A stretch of DNA of 64,000 nt, from the NCBI GenBank assembly GCA_947382625.1, contig CANDAG010000013.1, positions 1 through 64,000 of the forward strand. Reading direction: 5' to 3'. The notes beneath the pieces were generated by a model. It had not been told where the DNA came from. It searched no databases and saw only the letters and a list, made by a program, of their open reading frames with translations. Position 1 is the stretch's first letter. The number at the start of each line of letters is the position of its first letter. The stretch comes from an uncultured Lachnospiraceae bacterium (GTDB lineage: Bacteria; Bacillota; Clostridia; Lachnospirales; Lachnospiraceae). Below are positions 8,466-17,600 of the stretch, piece after piece. The position numbers and the translations under genes were made by a program.

Positions 8466-8500
8466 ACCGGGCAGCCCGCTTCGCGGACTGCCCGGTATTT
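8466..8500. terminator. Bidirectional terminator between coaBC and the HD-GYP gene
   Basis: ACCGGGCAG-CCCGC-TTC-GCGG-A-CTGCCCGGT forms a long, nearly perfect GC hairpin (8466-8495) followed by ATTTTA. It sits between two convergent genes, so it probably ends transcription from both sides. Confidence 0.85.
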
Positions 8501-8530
8501 TACGCTTTCAAAAACTATTAATGGTGACTG

Positions 8531-9622
8531 CTATTGATGGTGGTCGATCAATCTGTAAAACTCTTCCTTCACTGCTTTAAAGGCTTCTAAAAGCTTGGGT
8601 GAAAAGCACCCGCACTCTCCGTTCAGTATCATCTGGTAAGCAGTCTCTCTGTCGAAGGCCTTCTTATAAACCCTCTCTGTTACCAAAGCATCAAAAACAT
8701 CCGCAATCGATACGATCTGGGGCGCGATCCCGATCTCTTCTCCCTTAAGGCCGTCCGGATATCCCTTTCCGTCATATCTTTCATGATGGTGTCTGCAGAT
8801 ATCGTAACAGTAATTATAGTAATCCTCATCCTCAAGATGAACAAATGCGGCGATCATCTCTGAGCCTCTTGAGGTATGAGCCTTCATAACTTCAAATTCC
8901 TCAGAGGTAAGCCTGCCCGGTTTCAAAAGGATATTGTCCGGCACCGTGATCTTTCCTATATCGTGCATGGCCGCCGCCTGATTGATGATCTCAATCTTAT
9001 GGGGAGTCAGACCGTACTCAGGATAACGTGTCATGATCTCCTCTGCCAGCGCCTTGGTAAACACACGGATCCTCTTAACATGCTGCCCGGATTCCATATT
9101 TCTGAATTCCACCACATTGCTCATGGCATCGATCATAACGTCATTGGTCTTGCGCAGCTTCTCTGCCTGTTCCTTCAGCAGCTTATTCTGCTCCTGCAGC
9201 TCTGCGGTCTGGGTCTTAACAAGGGATTCCAGCCCTGCCTTGTAGGCATACAGATTAATGTTGTTTTTGACCATCTGTTTGACCACCGGCGCATAGTAGG
9301 GCTTATGGATATATTCCACAACGCCGTATTCATATCCCCGACGCTCATATTCTACTGAATTTTCGCCTGTGATCATGATAATAGGCACCTCTGAAACCAG
9401 ATTCTGCCGGTTCAGCTCCTCCAGCACCTGAAATCCATCCATCACAGGCATCACAATATCAAGCAGCACTGCCGCAATGGATGAGATATTTTCTGTCAAA
9501 AGCTTAAGGCCTTCCTTTCCATTCTCAGCCTCAAGGATTTCATACTCATCATTAAAAATCTCCGCCAGCATCATACGGTTAATCATTACATCTTCCACGA
9601 TAAGTATTGTATTTTTTTTCAT
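8531..9622 (-). CDS. Response regulator with active-type HD-GYP phosphodiesterase domain
   Basis: A 363-residue RpfG-like protein that probably lowers cyclic di-GMP when phosphorylated. It has a receiver at about 1-120 (phospho-acceptor Asp55 in LLDIVMPVMDG, Lys107 in IHKPY), a coiled-coil linker at about 130-165 and an HD-GYP domain at about 165-360. All motifs are intact: His220-Asp221 in AMHDIGK, HHHERYDGKGYP near 278-289. I chose the ATG at 9622, preceded by GTGGAG seven bases away, rather than an in-frame TTG at 9646. No cognate kinase is adjacent. Compare the degenerate paralogue at 2477-3556. Confidence 0.93.
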   Translation of the reverse strand: MKKNTILIVEDVMINRMMLAEIFNDEYEILEAENGKEGLKLLTENISSIAAVLLDIVMPVMDGFQVLEELNRQNLVSEVPIIMITGENSVEYERRGYEYGVVEYIHKPYYAPVVKQMVKNNINLYAYKAGLESLVKTQTAELQEQNKLLKEQAEKLRKTNDVMIDAMSNVVEFRNMESGQHVKRIRVFTKALAEEIMTRYPEYGLTPHKIEIINQAAAMHDIGKITVPDNILLKPGRLTSEEFEVMKAHTSRGSEMIAAFVHLEDEDYYNYCYDICRHHHERYDGKGYPDGLKGEEIGIAPQIVSIADVFDALVTERVYKKAFDRETAYQMILNGECGCFSPKLLEAFKAVKEEFYRLIDHHQ

Positions 9623-9646
9623 TGCCAATCTCCACTTCTCTTTCAA

Positions 9647-10567
9647 TTAAAAGAATCTCCGCCGGATCACCCTCTGATCCATATGGGAAAGATCACAGCA
9701 GCCGGTCTTTGCCATGATTCCTCTCAGCTCATCACTTATCCGGCTGATCTCTTTATGGACTCCCCCGGCGCCTTCAGCCTTCAGAGAGGGCAAAAGCACA
9801 CGGCCTACGCATACAGCAAAAGCCCCAAGCGCAAGCGCCTTAAAGGCATCCGCTCCTGTCTCGATCCCGCAGTCGGCAAATACCGGTATCTGCCCTCCGG
9901 TCACCTTCAAAATATCCGGCAGGATCATAAGCGGCGGCAGGGCATATTCCATAATTCCGTGATGATGGGATACCACAAGTCCCTTAGCGCCGGCCTCTAA
10001 GGATTTGTAGGCATCCTTTTCACTCAGAATGCCTTTTACCACAAAGGGGATCTCGGCCGCCCGGACATATTCACGGATCTCTTCCATGCTCTTGGGCTTC
10101 ATGGCATACCCGCCTACCCTGTCGCACCTGCCCCGTGCATCGAAGGCATGGTCAATATCCATCCCCACTGCAAGCACGCCGCACCTTTTCGCATGCTCTA
10201 TCTTATCAAATATCAGCTTGCTGTCTGCGTACGGCTTAATGATCTTAATGGTTTTGGCACCGGTCTCCACGATCCCTGACAGTTCCTCATCATCTCCCAT
10301 ACCGGCCCAGCAGACCACGCCTGCCATGGCAGCTCCTGCTGCCAGCTCAGCCATTCCGTTCTCATGCACCTGATCTAAGTGAGATAGTGCCGCCGTCATG
10401 ATCGGGGCCGTAAAGCGTTCCCCATACAAAGAAAAGCCTGTATCCGCCTCCCGGCTGTCCAAATGCCGCATTTCCAAAAGCAATGAGTCGAAATAATCCC
10501 GTGTGATACGATCGGGATCTCCCCATTCTTTTCTGTCCATAAGAGCTTCTCCCATCCTCTCGTTCAT
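9647..10567 (-). CDS. FMN-dependent alpha-hydroxy-acid oxidase/dehydrogenase-like protein
   Basis: A 306-residue TIM-barrel flavoprotein related to lactate oxidase and lactate dehydrogenase. Visible features are the N-terminal APIMTAALSHL strand, FVVKGILSEKDA with the conserved Lys, GAKGLVVSHHHG and the C-terminal IPVFADCGIETGADAFKALALGA phosphate-binding region. The usual active-site segment S-N-H-G-G-R-Q is replaced by SHHHGIME, so the substrate-binding Arg is missing there and the substrate cannot be inferred. It is shorter than typical family members (about 350). Two starts are possible; ATG at 10540 has GGGAG eight bases upstream and may be the real one. The next gene begins 24 bases downstream. 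Confidence 0.75.
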   Translation of the reverse strand: MNERMGEALMDRKEWGDPDRITRDYFDSLLLEMRHLDSREADTGFSLYGERFTAPIMTAALSHLDQVHENGMAELAAGAAMAGVVCWAGMGDDEELSGIVETGAKTIKIIKPYADSKLIFDKIEHAKRCGVLAVGMDIDHAFDARGRCDRVGGYAMKPKSMEEIREYVRAAEIPFVVKGILSEKDAYKSLEAGAKGLVVSHHHGIMEYALPPLMILPDILKVTGGQIPVFADCGIETGADAFKALALGAFAVCVGRVLLPSLKAEGAGGVHKEISRISDELRGIMAKTGCCDLSHMDQRVIRRRFF

Positions 10568-10631
10568 ATCCCTATTTTAACGAACTCGCAATGAAAAATC
10601 AACTATATCTTTTACCCGGAGGTCCCCGGGT

Positions 10632-11990
10632 TTACCGAAGAGCCTCCTGTTCATTCCACCTTTCGTAGCTCCTCGCGGCATAATGCCAAAACTCTGCCGT
10701 CTTTAATAATTTATTCCTGCTTTTATCCAATTCTATTGCGGAAAGTCTGATGCTGTGATAGATTCCCGCATGTCCCTTCATATAAACCGGGATATGATCC
10801 GCCGTCTCCCTGATCTTTTCCGTAAGACCTGACAGAGCATGGACAATATTTTCCCTGTCCTGTGCCTGCCGCATAAGCATGGCAGGCTCTGCCCACAGAT
10901 TACAGCTTCCTATCCTCCCTCCCGAAAAGGAATCCTGACAGAGCAAAGCCTTAAGCAGCTCCTGTCCTTCCCGCCCGCTTAACAGACTCTCCGCGATCAG
11001 AGGGATCCCCTGGAGGGTAAAGTCCTTCAGATCGGAAATCGTCAGTCTTTCTCCGTTGAGTCCTGTTTTTCTTTCCCCGCCGAAGGCCTCCATCAGCTGC
11101 ATGATAACGGCAGCACAGCCGTCTCTTTTGTCTTCCTCAAGCCCCATTACCTCTGCAGAGAGAGCCGCCGCATACCTTCCCAGTTCTCCCTGCTCCTTCA
11201 CATCACTGTTCTTTCTTCCCTGAAAGACAGTGACATAGCCTTTGGCAGCTTTGTCATAAACCAGGGCGGCAAACATATATTTAATGTCGTGATATCCTGC
11301 AAAATTATTCTTTTCCACCGGTGTTTTCACATACCTGATATGATCCTTGGGGATCACCGGATTTCCAAGCACGCTGACATAATCATTTTCTCCGTGGATC
11401 CCGTAAAGCTTCTCCCGGCGCTTTTCATAATCCTCTTCCCCGTACCTCTCCTGCCATCTTGAGACAGCGCTCTCCGAGAAGCCCTGTCCGTCTACGGAAT
11501 AGCAGACATCTATGAGATCCCCGTATCTTGTTTCCATGGTAACAAACTGGGCCTTATTGCCCCCTTTTGAATGCCCTGTTACCACCAGATGATCCTGTTC
11601 TCCCAGCTCTAAAGCCTCCACCACCTCCTCAAAATAAGTAAGAGCCCTCTCCTGCTGTGTGGTAGAAGCACTGGTCATTCCAATACCGTTATCCGGCCAT
11701 TCCCCATCCCCGGTTCCCCGATAAACCACGTAATAGCTGTCTTCACGGGGGCTTTTGAAGGTGCAGGCTGCAGTTCCCGTATCATAGCCCATATTGCTGC
11801 TCTGACAGCACAGCTCCAGCTCCCCGACCCCGGTATCCCGGGCGGCCTCCTTAAGTACTGTGTACTCTCCAAAATGGATGCCACCTCCTCCATAATCCGG
11901 ATGTGCCTCCAGATCCTGCAGGATCTCATGGATCGTCTGCCCCTCCCGGCCTTCTTTATAATCCAGATACATATAGGTATCCAATATCAT
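10632..11990 (-). CDS. DUF2974 (Mbeg1-like) alpha/beta-hydrolase, candidate type VII substrate
   Basis: A 452-residue soluble protein with a lipase-type alpha/beta-hydrolase core. The nucleophile elbow is GHSKGGN, with the Ser at about residue 140, preceded by VVYRGTGDG, the oxyanion-side motif of class 3 lipases. A helical C-terminal region (about 340-452) ends in a segment rich in charged residues that resembles the second helix of WXG100 proteins (LDKSRNKLLKTAEFWHYA, then SYERWNE). It is the last gene of the EssC/WXG operon, which suggests it is a secreted effector or an accessory enzyme; that is inference. A paralogue without this tail is at 52329-53432. No signal peptide is seen. Confidence 0.75.
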   Translation of the reverse strand: MILDTYMYLDYKEGREGQTIHEILQDLEAHPDYGGGGIHFGEYTVLKEAARDTGVGELELCCQSSNMGYDTGTAACTFKSPREDSYYVVYRGTGDGEWPDNGIGMTSASTTQQERALTYFEEVVEALELGEQDHLVVTGHSKGGNKAQFVTMETRYGDLIDVCYSVDGQGFSESAVSRWQERYGEEDYEKRREKLYGIHGENDYVSVLGNPVIPKDHIRYVKTPVEKNNFAGYHDIKYMFAALVYDKAAKGYVTVFQGRKNSDVKEQGELGRYAAALSAEVMGLEEDKRDGCAAVIMQLMEAFGGERKTGLNGERLTISDLKDFTLQGIPLIAESLLSGREGQELLKALLCQDSFSGGRIGSCNLWAEPAMLMRQAQDRENIVHALSGLTEKIRETADHIPVYMKGHAGIYHSIRLSAIELDKSRNKLLKTAEFWHYAARSYERWNEQEALR

Positions 11991-12041
11991 ACTGATCTCC
12001 GCATCTGAAATTTTCTCTCCGATCTTATTTCCCCCTTTCCA

Positions 12042-12776
12042 TCATTTACAGGGAAGCCATCTTAAGTAAGAAAGCCCGTTCCCCTTATCCATGGAAAAAA
12101 CTGCCTCCGCCTGCCTTTCGTAGCCCTGATAAATATCTCCTGTAAAATGCTCTGCCGTGATCATCTCATACATTTCTTCTCCTGCCGGATAGCTGACCAC
12201 TCCCCCGGCGATATAGCCCTTACCGGTTAAGGCCGCGAGGAAGCTATCCATCTGCTTTTCTTTATCTGCGGAGATTTCCTTTACATAGATATAAATCCTC
12301 ACCATGGACAGCGGATGCCTCAGAAAGGCATCCACCTCCATATCCGCCGGAAATTCAGGAGGAAAGAAAAGCTCCGGGATCTTATAATACACCTTGCATT
12401 CTCCAAAGGCCTTCCCGGCCAGCGCCCTCATACGCTCTTCGATCTCATCTCTCAGGAGAAGGGCCAGATAATTATCCTGGAAAACTGCCTCCTCCTTCCC
12501 CATGACACGTACCAGAGCGCTCTCCCCGGGGCGGCTTGCGCTGTATACCTTCCACATGGTGTAATCCTTTCCCGTCTGGCCTGCGCAGACTTCTCCCTCT
12601 GTGAATTCCTCTCCATATTTATCCTTCATATATTCCAGCATACTGCTCCTCTCCCCCTTCCGGCATAAAGCAGCGGACGGCAGATTTCCTGTTCTGTCCC
12701 TGTATCCCGCCAGTGCGCCTGAAAGTACCGCTGCTGTAAGCAGCAGTACCAGACCATTTCTGCTAAACCACAACAT
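12042..12776 (-). CDS. Membrane-anchored protein of the type VII operon, unknown function
   Basis: I do not recognise the family. It is a 244-residue protein with one N-terminal membrane segment (residues 6-24, LLLTAAVLSGALAG) and an otherwise soluble, probably external, domain. The domain has a few aromatic-rich strands (ELFFPPEFP, MVRIYIYVKEI) and ends LRWLPCK. There is no clear lipobox. Its start overlaps the stop of the WXG100 gene upstream by 14 bases, showing tight coupling to the secretion operon. It might stand in for one of the missing membrane components (EssA/EssB), but there is no sequence proof. Confidence 0.55.
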   Translation of the reverse strand: MLWFSRNGLVLLLTAAVLSGALAGYRDRTGNLPSAALCRKGERSSMLEYMKDKYGEEFTEGEVCAGQTGKDYTMWKVYSASRPGESALVRVMGKEEAVFQDNYLALLLRDEIEERMRALAGKAFGECKVYYKIPELFFPPEFPADMEVDAFLRHPLSMVRIYIYVKEISADKEKQMDSFLAALTGKGYIAGGVVSYPAGEEMYEMITAEHFTGDIYQGYERQAEAVFSMDKGNGLSYLRWLPCK

Positions 12777-13077
12777 TGGAATTTAAGCTTCCTCCCTGCT
12801 GGGTGTTGCCTGACTCTGCCTTCTGGTACTGGCCTGCCATCTCCTGAAGATCCTGTACATGCTCCTGGACCATCCGATAAAGCCTGTCCATATCAGACTG
12901 TAAGGATTGAAACTTGTTTCCATAGGCCATCGCCGCCTCTCCCTGCCAGATCCCCTTCATGGCCTGGACCTGGGAGATCATTTCACTGGTGAGATTTTTG
13001 ATCTGGTTCCCCGTTGCTGCAAAGGAGCCTGAGGTCTGGACCAGCTTCTCCGGCGTAACTTTTAATATCCCTTCCAT
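12763..13077 (-). CDS. WXG100 protein 1 (EsxA-like)
   Basis: A 104-residue helical-hairpin protein and the most canonical of the five here. It has WQG at residue 44 in GIWQGEAAMAYG and the C-terminal YxxxE secretion-type motif as YQKAE near residue 87. WXG100 proteins are exported by, and help activate, the EssC-type ATPase, usually as dimers. AGGAAGGAACG-type purines precede the ATG. It is fifth in the series of small helical genes after esaB and directly precedes the membrane-anchored protein. Confidence 0.9.
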   Translation of the reverse strand: MEGILKVTPEKLVQTSGSFAATGNQIKNLTSEMISQVQAMKGIWQGEAAMAYGNKFQSLQSDMDRLYRMVQEHVQDLQEMAGQYQKAESGNTQQGGSLNSNVVV

Positions 13078-13137
13078 ACGTTCCTTCCTTTCTTTCCCTT
13101 TGTTCTTCTCTTGTTTTTGTGTTCATTCATATTCGGC

Positions 13138-13437
13138 CTAGTAATTTCTGGCCGAAGCGATCTCTCTGTTTCGTGCCTCCGCCTGCTCATACCGCTGGGC
13201 GATCTCCAAAAGTGCCTGTATATACTGACTGATCAGCTGATGAAAAGTATCCATCTGCTGCCGGTCTCTTGTAAAGGCCTGATGAAAGGCGTCCTTTGCC
13301 CCGCCCTCCCACATACTGCAGAGGGCTGTTTCCTGTTCCGTAAGCTCCGCCGCTTTTGCCTTAAACTGACTGTTCAGCTCCGATATCCTCCCTGCCCGGC
13401 TGCGAAGCTCCCGGGGTGTTACCTGAAAAAATGCCAT
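13138..13437 (-). CDS. WXG100 protein 2
   Basis: A 99-residue member with WEG in SMWEGGAKDAFHQAF near residue 43 and YEQAE (YxxxE) near residue 83. I use the ATG at 13437 (MAFFQVTP), which has AAAGGAG seven bases upstream, rather than the in-frame ATG six codons earlier that overlaps this site. It lies between WXG proteins 1 and 3 on the same strand and probably forms a heterodimer with a neighbour, as EsxA/EsxB pairs do; the partner cannot be told. Confidence 0.88.
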   Translation of the reverse strand: MAFFQVTPRELRSRAGRISELNSQFKAKAAELTEQETALCSMWEGGAKDAFHQAFTRDRQQMDTFHQLISQYIQALLEIAQRYEQAEARNREIASARNY

Positions 13438-13485
13438 GCTCTTTCTCCTTTCCAAAATTCATTCCATAGCTCCCTTATCCGGCCT

Positions 13486-13797
13486 TTATCCGTAGATCCT
13501 CATGGAAGCAAGCCGGATATTCATCATTTCTGACTGATACATCTTCCGGGCCCGGCGCTCCATTTCCTCCGCCAGCTTCAGCAGTCTGTCCGCTTCCGCA
13601 CACAGCTCTGTGCTGATCTTCACCTCCTTTCTGCCCAAAATATCCGCACATTCACTGATCCAGCATGCCCTGCCTCCCCGGACCGCCTCCATGACCTCCT
13701 GCTCTCCTAAAGCCTTCAGACTCCCGGCCTGGCCCCTGAGGGCTTCGGCCAGATTCATGATTTCTGCAAAGTGCATCTCAATGGTTTGGGGTGACAT
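13486..13797 (-). CDS. Divergent WXG100-like protein 3
   Basis: A 103-residue, all-helical protein with an altered turn: CWISECADILGRK, so the Gly of WXG is Ser, and the loop carries two Cys residues. The C-terminal helix has YQSEM in place of YxxxE. Its ATG lies inside the 3' end of the preceding gene (20-base overlap). Membership is inferred from size, helical pattern and position. It may be a chaperone-type partner that is not itself exported. Confidence 0.7.
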   Translation of the reverse strand: MSPQTIEMHFAEIMNLAEALRGQAGSLKALGEQEVMEAVRGGRACWISECADILGRKEVKISTELCAEADRLLKLAEEMERRARKMYQSEMMNIRLASMRIYG

Positions 13798-14074
13798 TCA
13801 CATTGCTCCTTTCTGCCTCCTCGTAGACGGCCCCAATTTCTCCAAGCTTCCCCAGATGTACCTCCATTCTCCCAAACGCTGCCGCTGCGTCCTTCCCCAG
13901 GGAAATAAACTCCTTCTGCAGTCTGCTCACAGGTTTTCCGTCAAAATGCCTGGAAAGCCTTTGCGTATCCGCCACTGCCTCCAAAAAGCTCTCCCAGGCC
14001 TTCCCCGAAAGGGCCTTCCACTCCCCCTGCTTCTCCAATAAATATTGCGATGTTACCAGAATTCTTTCTGCCAT
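13778..14074 (-). CDS. Divergent WXG100-like protein 4
   Basis: A 98-residue helical protein lacking the Trp; the turn reads HFDGKPVSRLQKEF, with Phe in place of Trp and Gly kept. YEEAE near the C-terminus matches YxxxE. I chose the ATG at 14074 (MAERILVTSQ), with AAAGGAT upstream; the longer in-frame start would overlap the previous gene by 59 bases. The family call is by context, size and the YxxxE motif. Confidence 0.7.
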   Translation of the reverse strand: MAERILVTSQYLLEKQGEWKALSGKAWESFLEAVADTQRLSRHFDGKPVSRLQKEFISLGKDAAAAFGRMEVHLGKLGEIGAVYEEAERSNVNVTPNH

Positions 14075-14078
14075 TTTT

Positions 14079-14375
14079 CTATATCCTTTCTGCCTCTCCC
14101 ATAAGTCCCTTTTCCACATGCAAAAGGGTATTGGCACTTTCCTGCGTCCTCTGGAGCAGTCCTTCCATTCTCATAACGAGCTGACGGATTTCTATAAGTT
14201 CCCTCTGAAACCCTGCGCTCCACTTCTCTCTTGCGCCGCTCTCCCATATTCCCGAAAGGCGCCTTTCCTCTGATTCCAAAAGGGAAAGAGTGTCCTTCAC
14301 ATTTGTAAGCTTTGCTTCTGTCTCTTCCATCCAGCCGTTAAATCCCGCCGACATCAGCTGTATTCTCTCAGCCAT
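14079..14375 (-). CDS. WXG100-like protein 5
   Basis: A 98-residue helical protein with WES in GIWESGAREKWSAGF near residue 44. This has the aromatic and turn pattern of WXG100, although strictly W-x-S-G. There is no clear YxxxE near the C-terminus, which suggests it could depend on a partner with that motif for export. The stop is four bases before the start of protein 4. It is the first small helical gene after esaB. Confidence 0.78.
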   Translation of the reverse strand: MAERIQLMSAGFNGWMEETEAKLTNVKDTLSLLESEERRLSGIWESGAREKWSAGFQRELIEIRQLVMRMEGLLQRTQESANTLLHVEKGLMGEAERI

Positions 14376-14405
14376 ATACGATCACACCTCCCTTAAACCC
14401 TGTGC

Positions 14406-14651
14406 TCAGATCAGGACCAGCCTGTCTCCGGCCTTCACCCCCTGCTCCTTAAGCGTCCCTCTTTTATCCAGAAGATCTTCCTGCTTCAGGGCAAAAAGCT
14501 GCATATGCTCCTCATCCCTTAAGGGCAGCTTCTCCTTCCCGGCAATGATGCAAAGAATTTCCTTTAAAACCTGACAGATTTCGGCCTCCTCATCCAGTTC
14601 AAAATCACAGGTTTCGTTCAATAAAGGAATATGAATATCTACTAATATCAT
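14406..14651 (-). CDS. esaB: YukD/EsaB ubiquitin-like type VII component
   Basis: An 81-residue protein with a beta-grasp pattern: MILVDIHIPLLNETCDFELD, a helix with EICQVLKEIL, then KRGTLKEQGVKAGDRLVLI. The ending is typical of YukD/EsaB, a small ubiquitin-fold regulator of Firmicutes type VII secretion. Its ATG overlaps the essC stop by 4 bases (ATGA), a clear sign of translational coupling. Confidence 0.85.
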   Translation of the reverse strand: MILVDIHIPLLNETCDFELDEEAEICQVLKEILCIIAGKEKLPLRDEEHMQLFALKQEDLLDKRGTLKEQGVKAGDRLVLI

Positions 14652-17600
14652 CTTTTCTCCTTTTCTTCCACAGGCACCCTTATTCTACAGGTACTACTTC
14701 CCGGCCCTTCCTTCAGATATCCTGTTCCCGCCGCCTCCCTGCGGCTTTGCAGCGTATAGCTGATATCATCAAAGGAGAGAGCCCTTTGTTCTGCTACATT
14801 CCCGCCTAAATGGATCCCCTGCTGCCAGGCTGCAAATTCCCGGAAAAATCCGGTAGCGGCCGCCTCCTGATCTCTTTCAGGATCATAGACTCCTGCCAGA
14901 AAACCAACAGGTCCCTTCCCCATAGCCGCCTGTTCCCAGAACCTTTCCTTCCCTTCTGCCGATGCTTCTCCTGCTCCTCTCCCGGACGCTTCCTGCCATC
15001 CGCTGCCCAGGCATAGGAAATGACAGAATCTGCCCAGATTACTGATAAACACACAAATCTCCGAGACCTTGCTCTCACTCAGGCTGCTTTCCCTGACGGC
15101 AAGCCTCCAGTCCTCCGCTTCCTCTCCATTCCTTAAATACACCACCCCCACACGCTCCTGAAAGCGGGACAGACGCCCCTCATCATCCAGAACCACTGCC
15201 TGACGTCCCAGACGCAAAGCTCCTTCTATGAGACAGCCCAGAACAACACTTCTTCCCGTCCCCGCCCTTCCCGATATCAGAAAGCAGGATGCTCCTCCGG
15301 GAGAAATCTCTTTTATTTCTCCTGTTGAGAGACTGTACCCTAAAGGAAGCTTTCCCCTGCTCCAGTCAAAATCCGCCGCCATTTTTTCAAAGTCCGCCTG
15401 TTTGGGCAGTACCGGAAATTTAACGGGAAGGCGAGCTCTTTCCGCGCCTGTCTCCAGGGTTCTTTTTTGTCCCAGCGCCTTAAGTCTGCCGGAATAAGCA
15501 AAATCCTCCTGCCCCTCTTCGATCAGCGCCGTCTGAAACTCCAGTACCCTGCCCTCTGCCTTACATAGCCCTCTGCCTTTACAGTTTTCCTCCGGAAGCA
15601 CCGGAAGGTAATACTGCCGCAGGACATCCCCGTACTGAAAACGGTCGCTCATTTCCAGAGCCAGCGCGGTTTTGATCTTCTCAAAAAGCCGTCCCCCGAT
15701 CTCTCCTGCCCCCGATGCTGTCAATAACAGATAGACCCCCAGGGTGAGTCCCTCTGCGGCCAGCTTCATAAACAGCTCCTCCTGCTTTTCCTCCCAGATC
15801 TTTTTCAGTCCGCCCAAATTATCCACGGCCACAAAAAGGTAAGGAAGCCTTCCTTTTCCGGATCTGTTGTACTGTGTGCAGCTAAGCCCTGAAAGAAGGC
15901 TTTTGCGTTCCTCCATCAGCCTCTCCAGATGATAAAAGAAAATATCCAGTTCCTCCTTTTCCTTCAGCACTCCCAGACAGTGGGGCATACTGCCAAAATC
16001 CCCCAGATTCTCCTGTCCCACATCCACCGCCAGAAGCTGTGCCTCCCAGGGCTCATAGCTCTGGCAGATCTGCCAGAGCAGCATTTGGAGAAAGGTGGTC
16101 TTTCCCGCAGCCGGCCCTGCACAGAGGGCCAAATGCCCCTGGTCTGCCGGCTCATAAGTAAGTACGAACCTGCGCTGGTTTTCGGGATCATCGCACAGGC
16201 CAAGGACAAATATCGGCTCCCGGAGCCCCAGGACTTTGGCGCTGCTTTCCGCAGATACATCATTTGAAGACCTTCCTGCCTTTTGTCCGGAAATTTGTGT
16301 CGAAATCTGTGCCGGAATTTCTCTAAGGAGGATTTTCTTCGGCAGCTCCGGAAGCCACAGAGGATCAGCCCCCGGATAATTTTCCTCCCGCGCCGTTTGG
16401 ATAATATATTCTGTCAAAACCTCCATCTGACTCCGGGCAGCTTCCACTCCCTTATCCTTTGCTGCCTTAAAGCGCCTCCCTGTATTTGATACAAGCGCCA
16501 CCTTTTCCTTCTCTTCTCCCTCCTCACGATAGCTTCCACCACAGTAACCTGCCTGAAAAAGCTCATAATACTCATGATTTCCGATCTGAAGGTAACACTG
16601 CCCCGGCGCGGTAAGATAGGCCGCATCCTTATTATGGAGCATATCCATGCTGTCCTGCATGTCCTGTACCCGAAGGCACAGACGGAACCTGGCGTTGCTC
16701 CATATTTTGTCATCCACTGTTCCTGCCGGCTTCTGTGTGGCCAGAATCAAATGTATTCCAAGGCTCCTGCCCACCTGGGCCAGTGAAATGATCTCCTGCA
16801 TGAACTCCGGCTCTTCCTTTTTCAGCTCTGCAAACTCATCTACCACAAGCAACAGATGAGGCATGGCCTGCAAAGCTCCTCCCTCCCGATACAGGCGGGT
16901 ATAAGCGTCAATATGATTGACCTGACAGCTGTTAAGCAGCCTTTGTCTTCTCTTATTTTCACTGGAAATGGCAGACAGAGCCCGTCCGATCTGTTTCCCT
17001 GACAGGTTAGATATGACCCCTGCGCAATGGGGAAGAGCCTTCAGCAGATTTCCGGTCCCTCCGCCCTTGTAATCGATCAAAAAGAAATTCACGTCCACAG
17101 GACTGTAGGTAATTGCCATAGACAGAAGATAGGTCTGCAAAAGCTCGCTTTTGCCGGAACCGGTGGTTCCTGCGATCAGGCCGTGAGGGCCGTGGAATTT
17201 CTCGTGGATATCCAGGCTGATCAGGTTACCTCCTGTGCCCACGCCGATGGGGGCCTTCAGCCGCTCTCCTGTCCTGGCCTGTTGCCATCGGCTCCCGCTT
17301 GCAAGCTCCTCCACGCGCTTACATCCAAAAAGCTCCAAAAAGCCCACCTGTTCAGGAAGCTTCCCTTCTCCTGCCGCCTCCTTCACCCGAAATCCGGCGA
17401 TCCCTCTGACATAGGACAACGCCTTGCCCCGGGAACAGAGCTCCGGTATAAACCTCTGACGCTCTACCCTTTCGTCTCCAAGAGAAAGAATCTCTCCTTC
17501 TTCCTCCCCCTTCCTGTAATAGCAACGGCAGCTTTTGGGCAGCTGCTCCCGGTTCTCCTCTGCAAACACGGCGCTTGCCCTGCACGCTCCCTCAGACTCC

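Noticed and set aside
10605-10640. CCCGG/CCGGG hairpin as terminator of the DUF2974 gene
   Set aside because: No T-run follows on the minus strand, and the stem is short.
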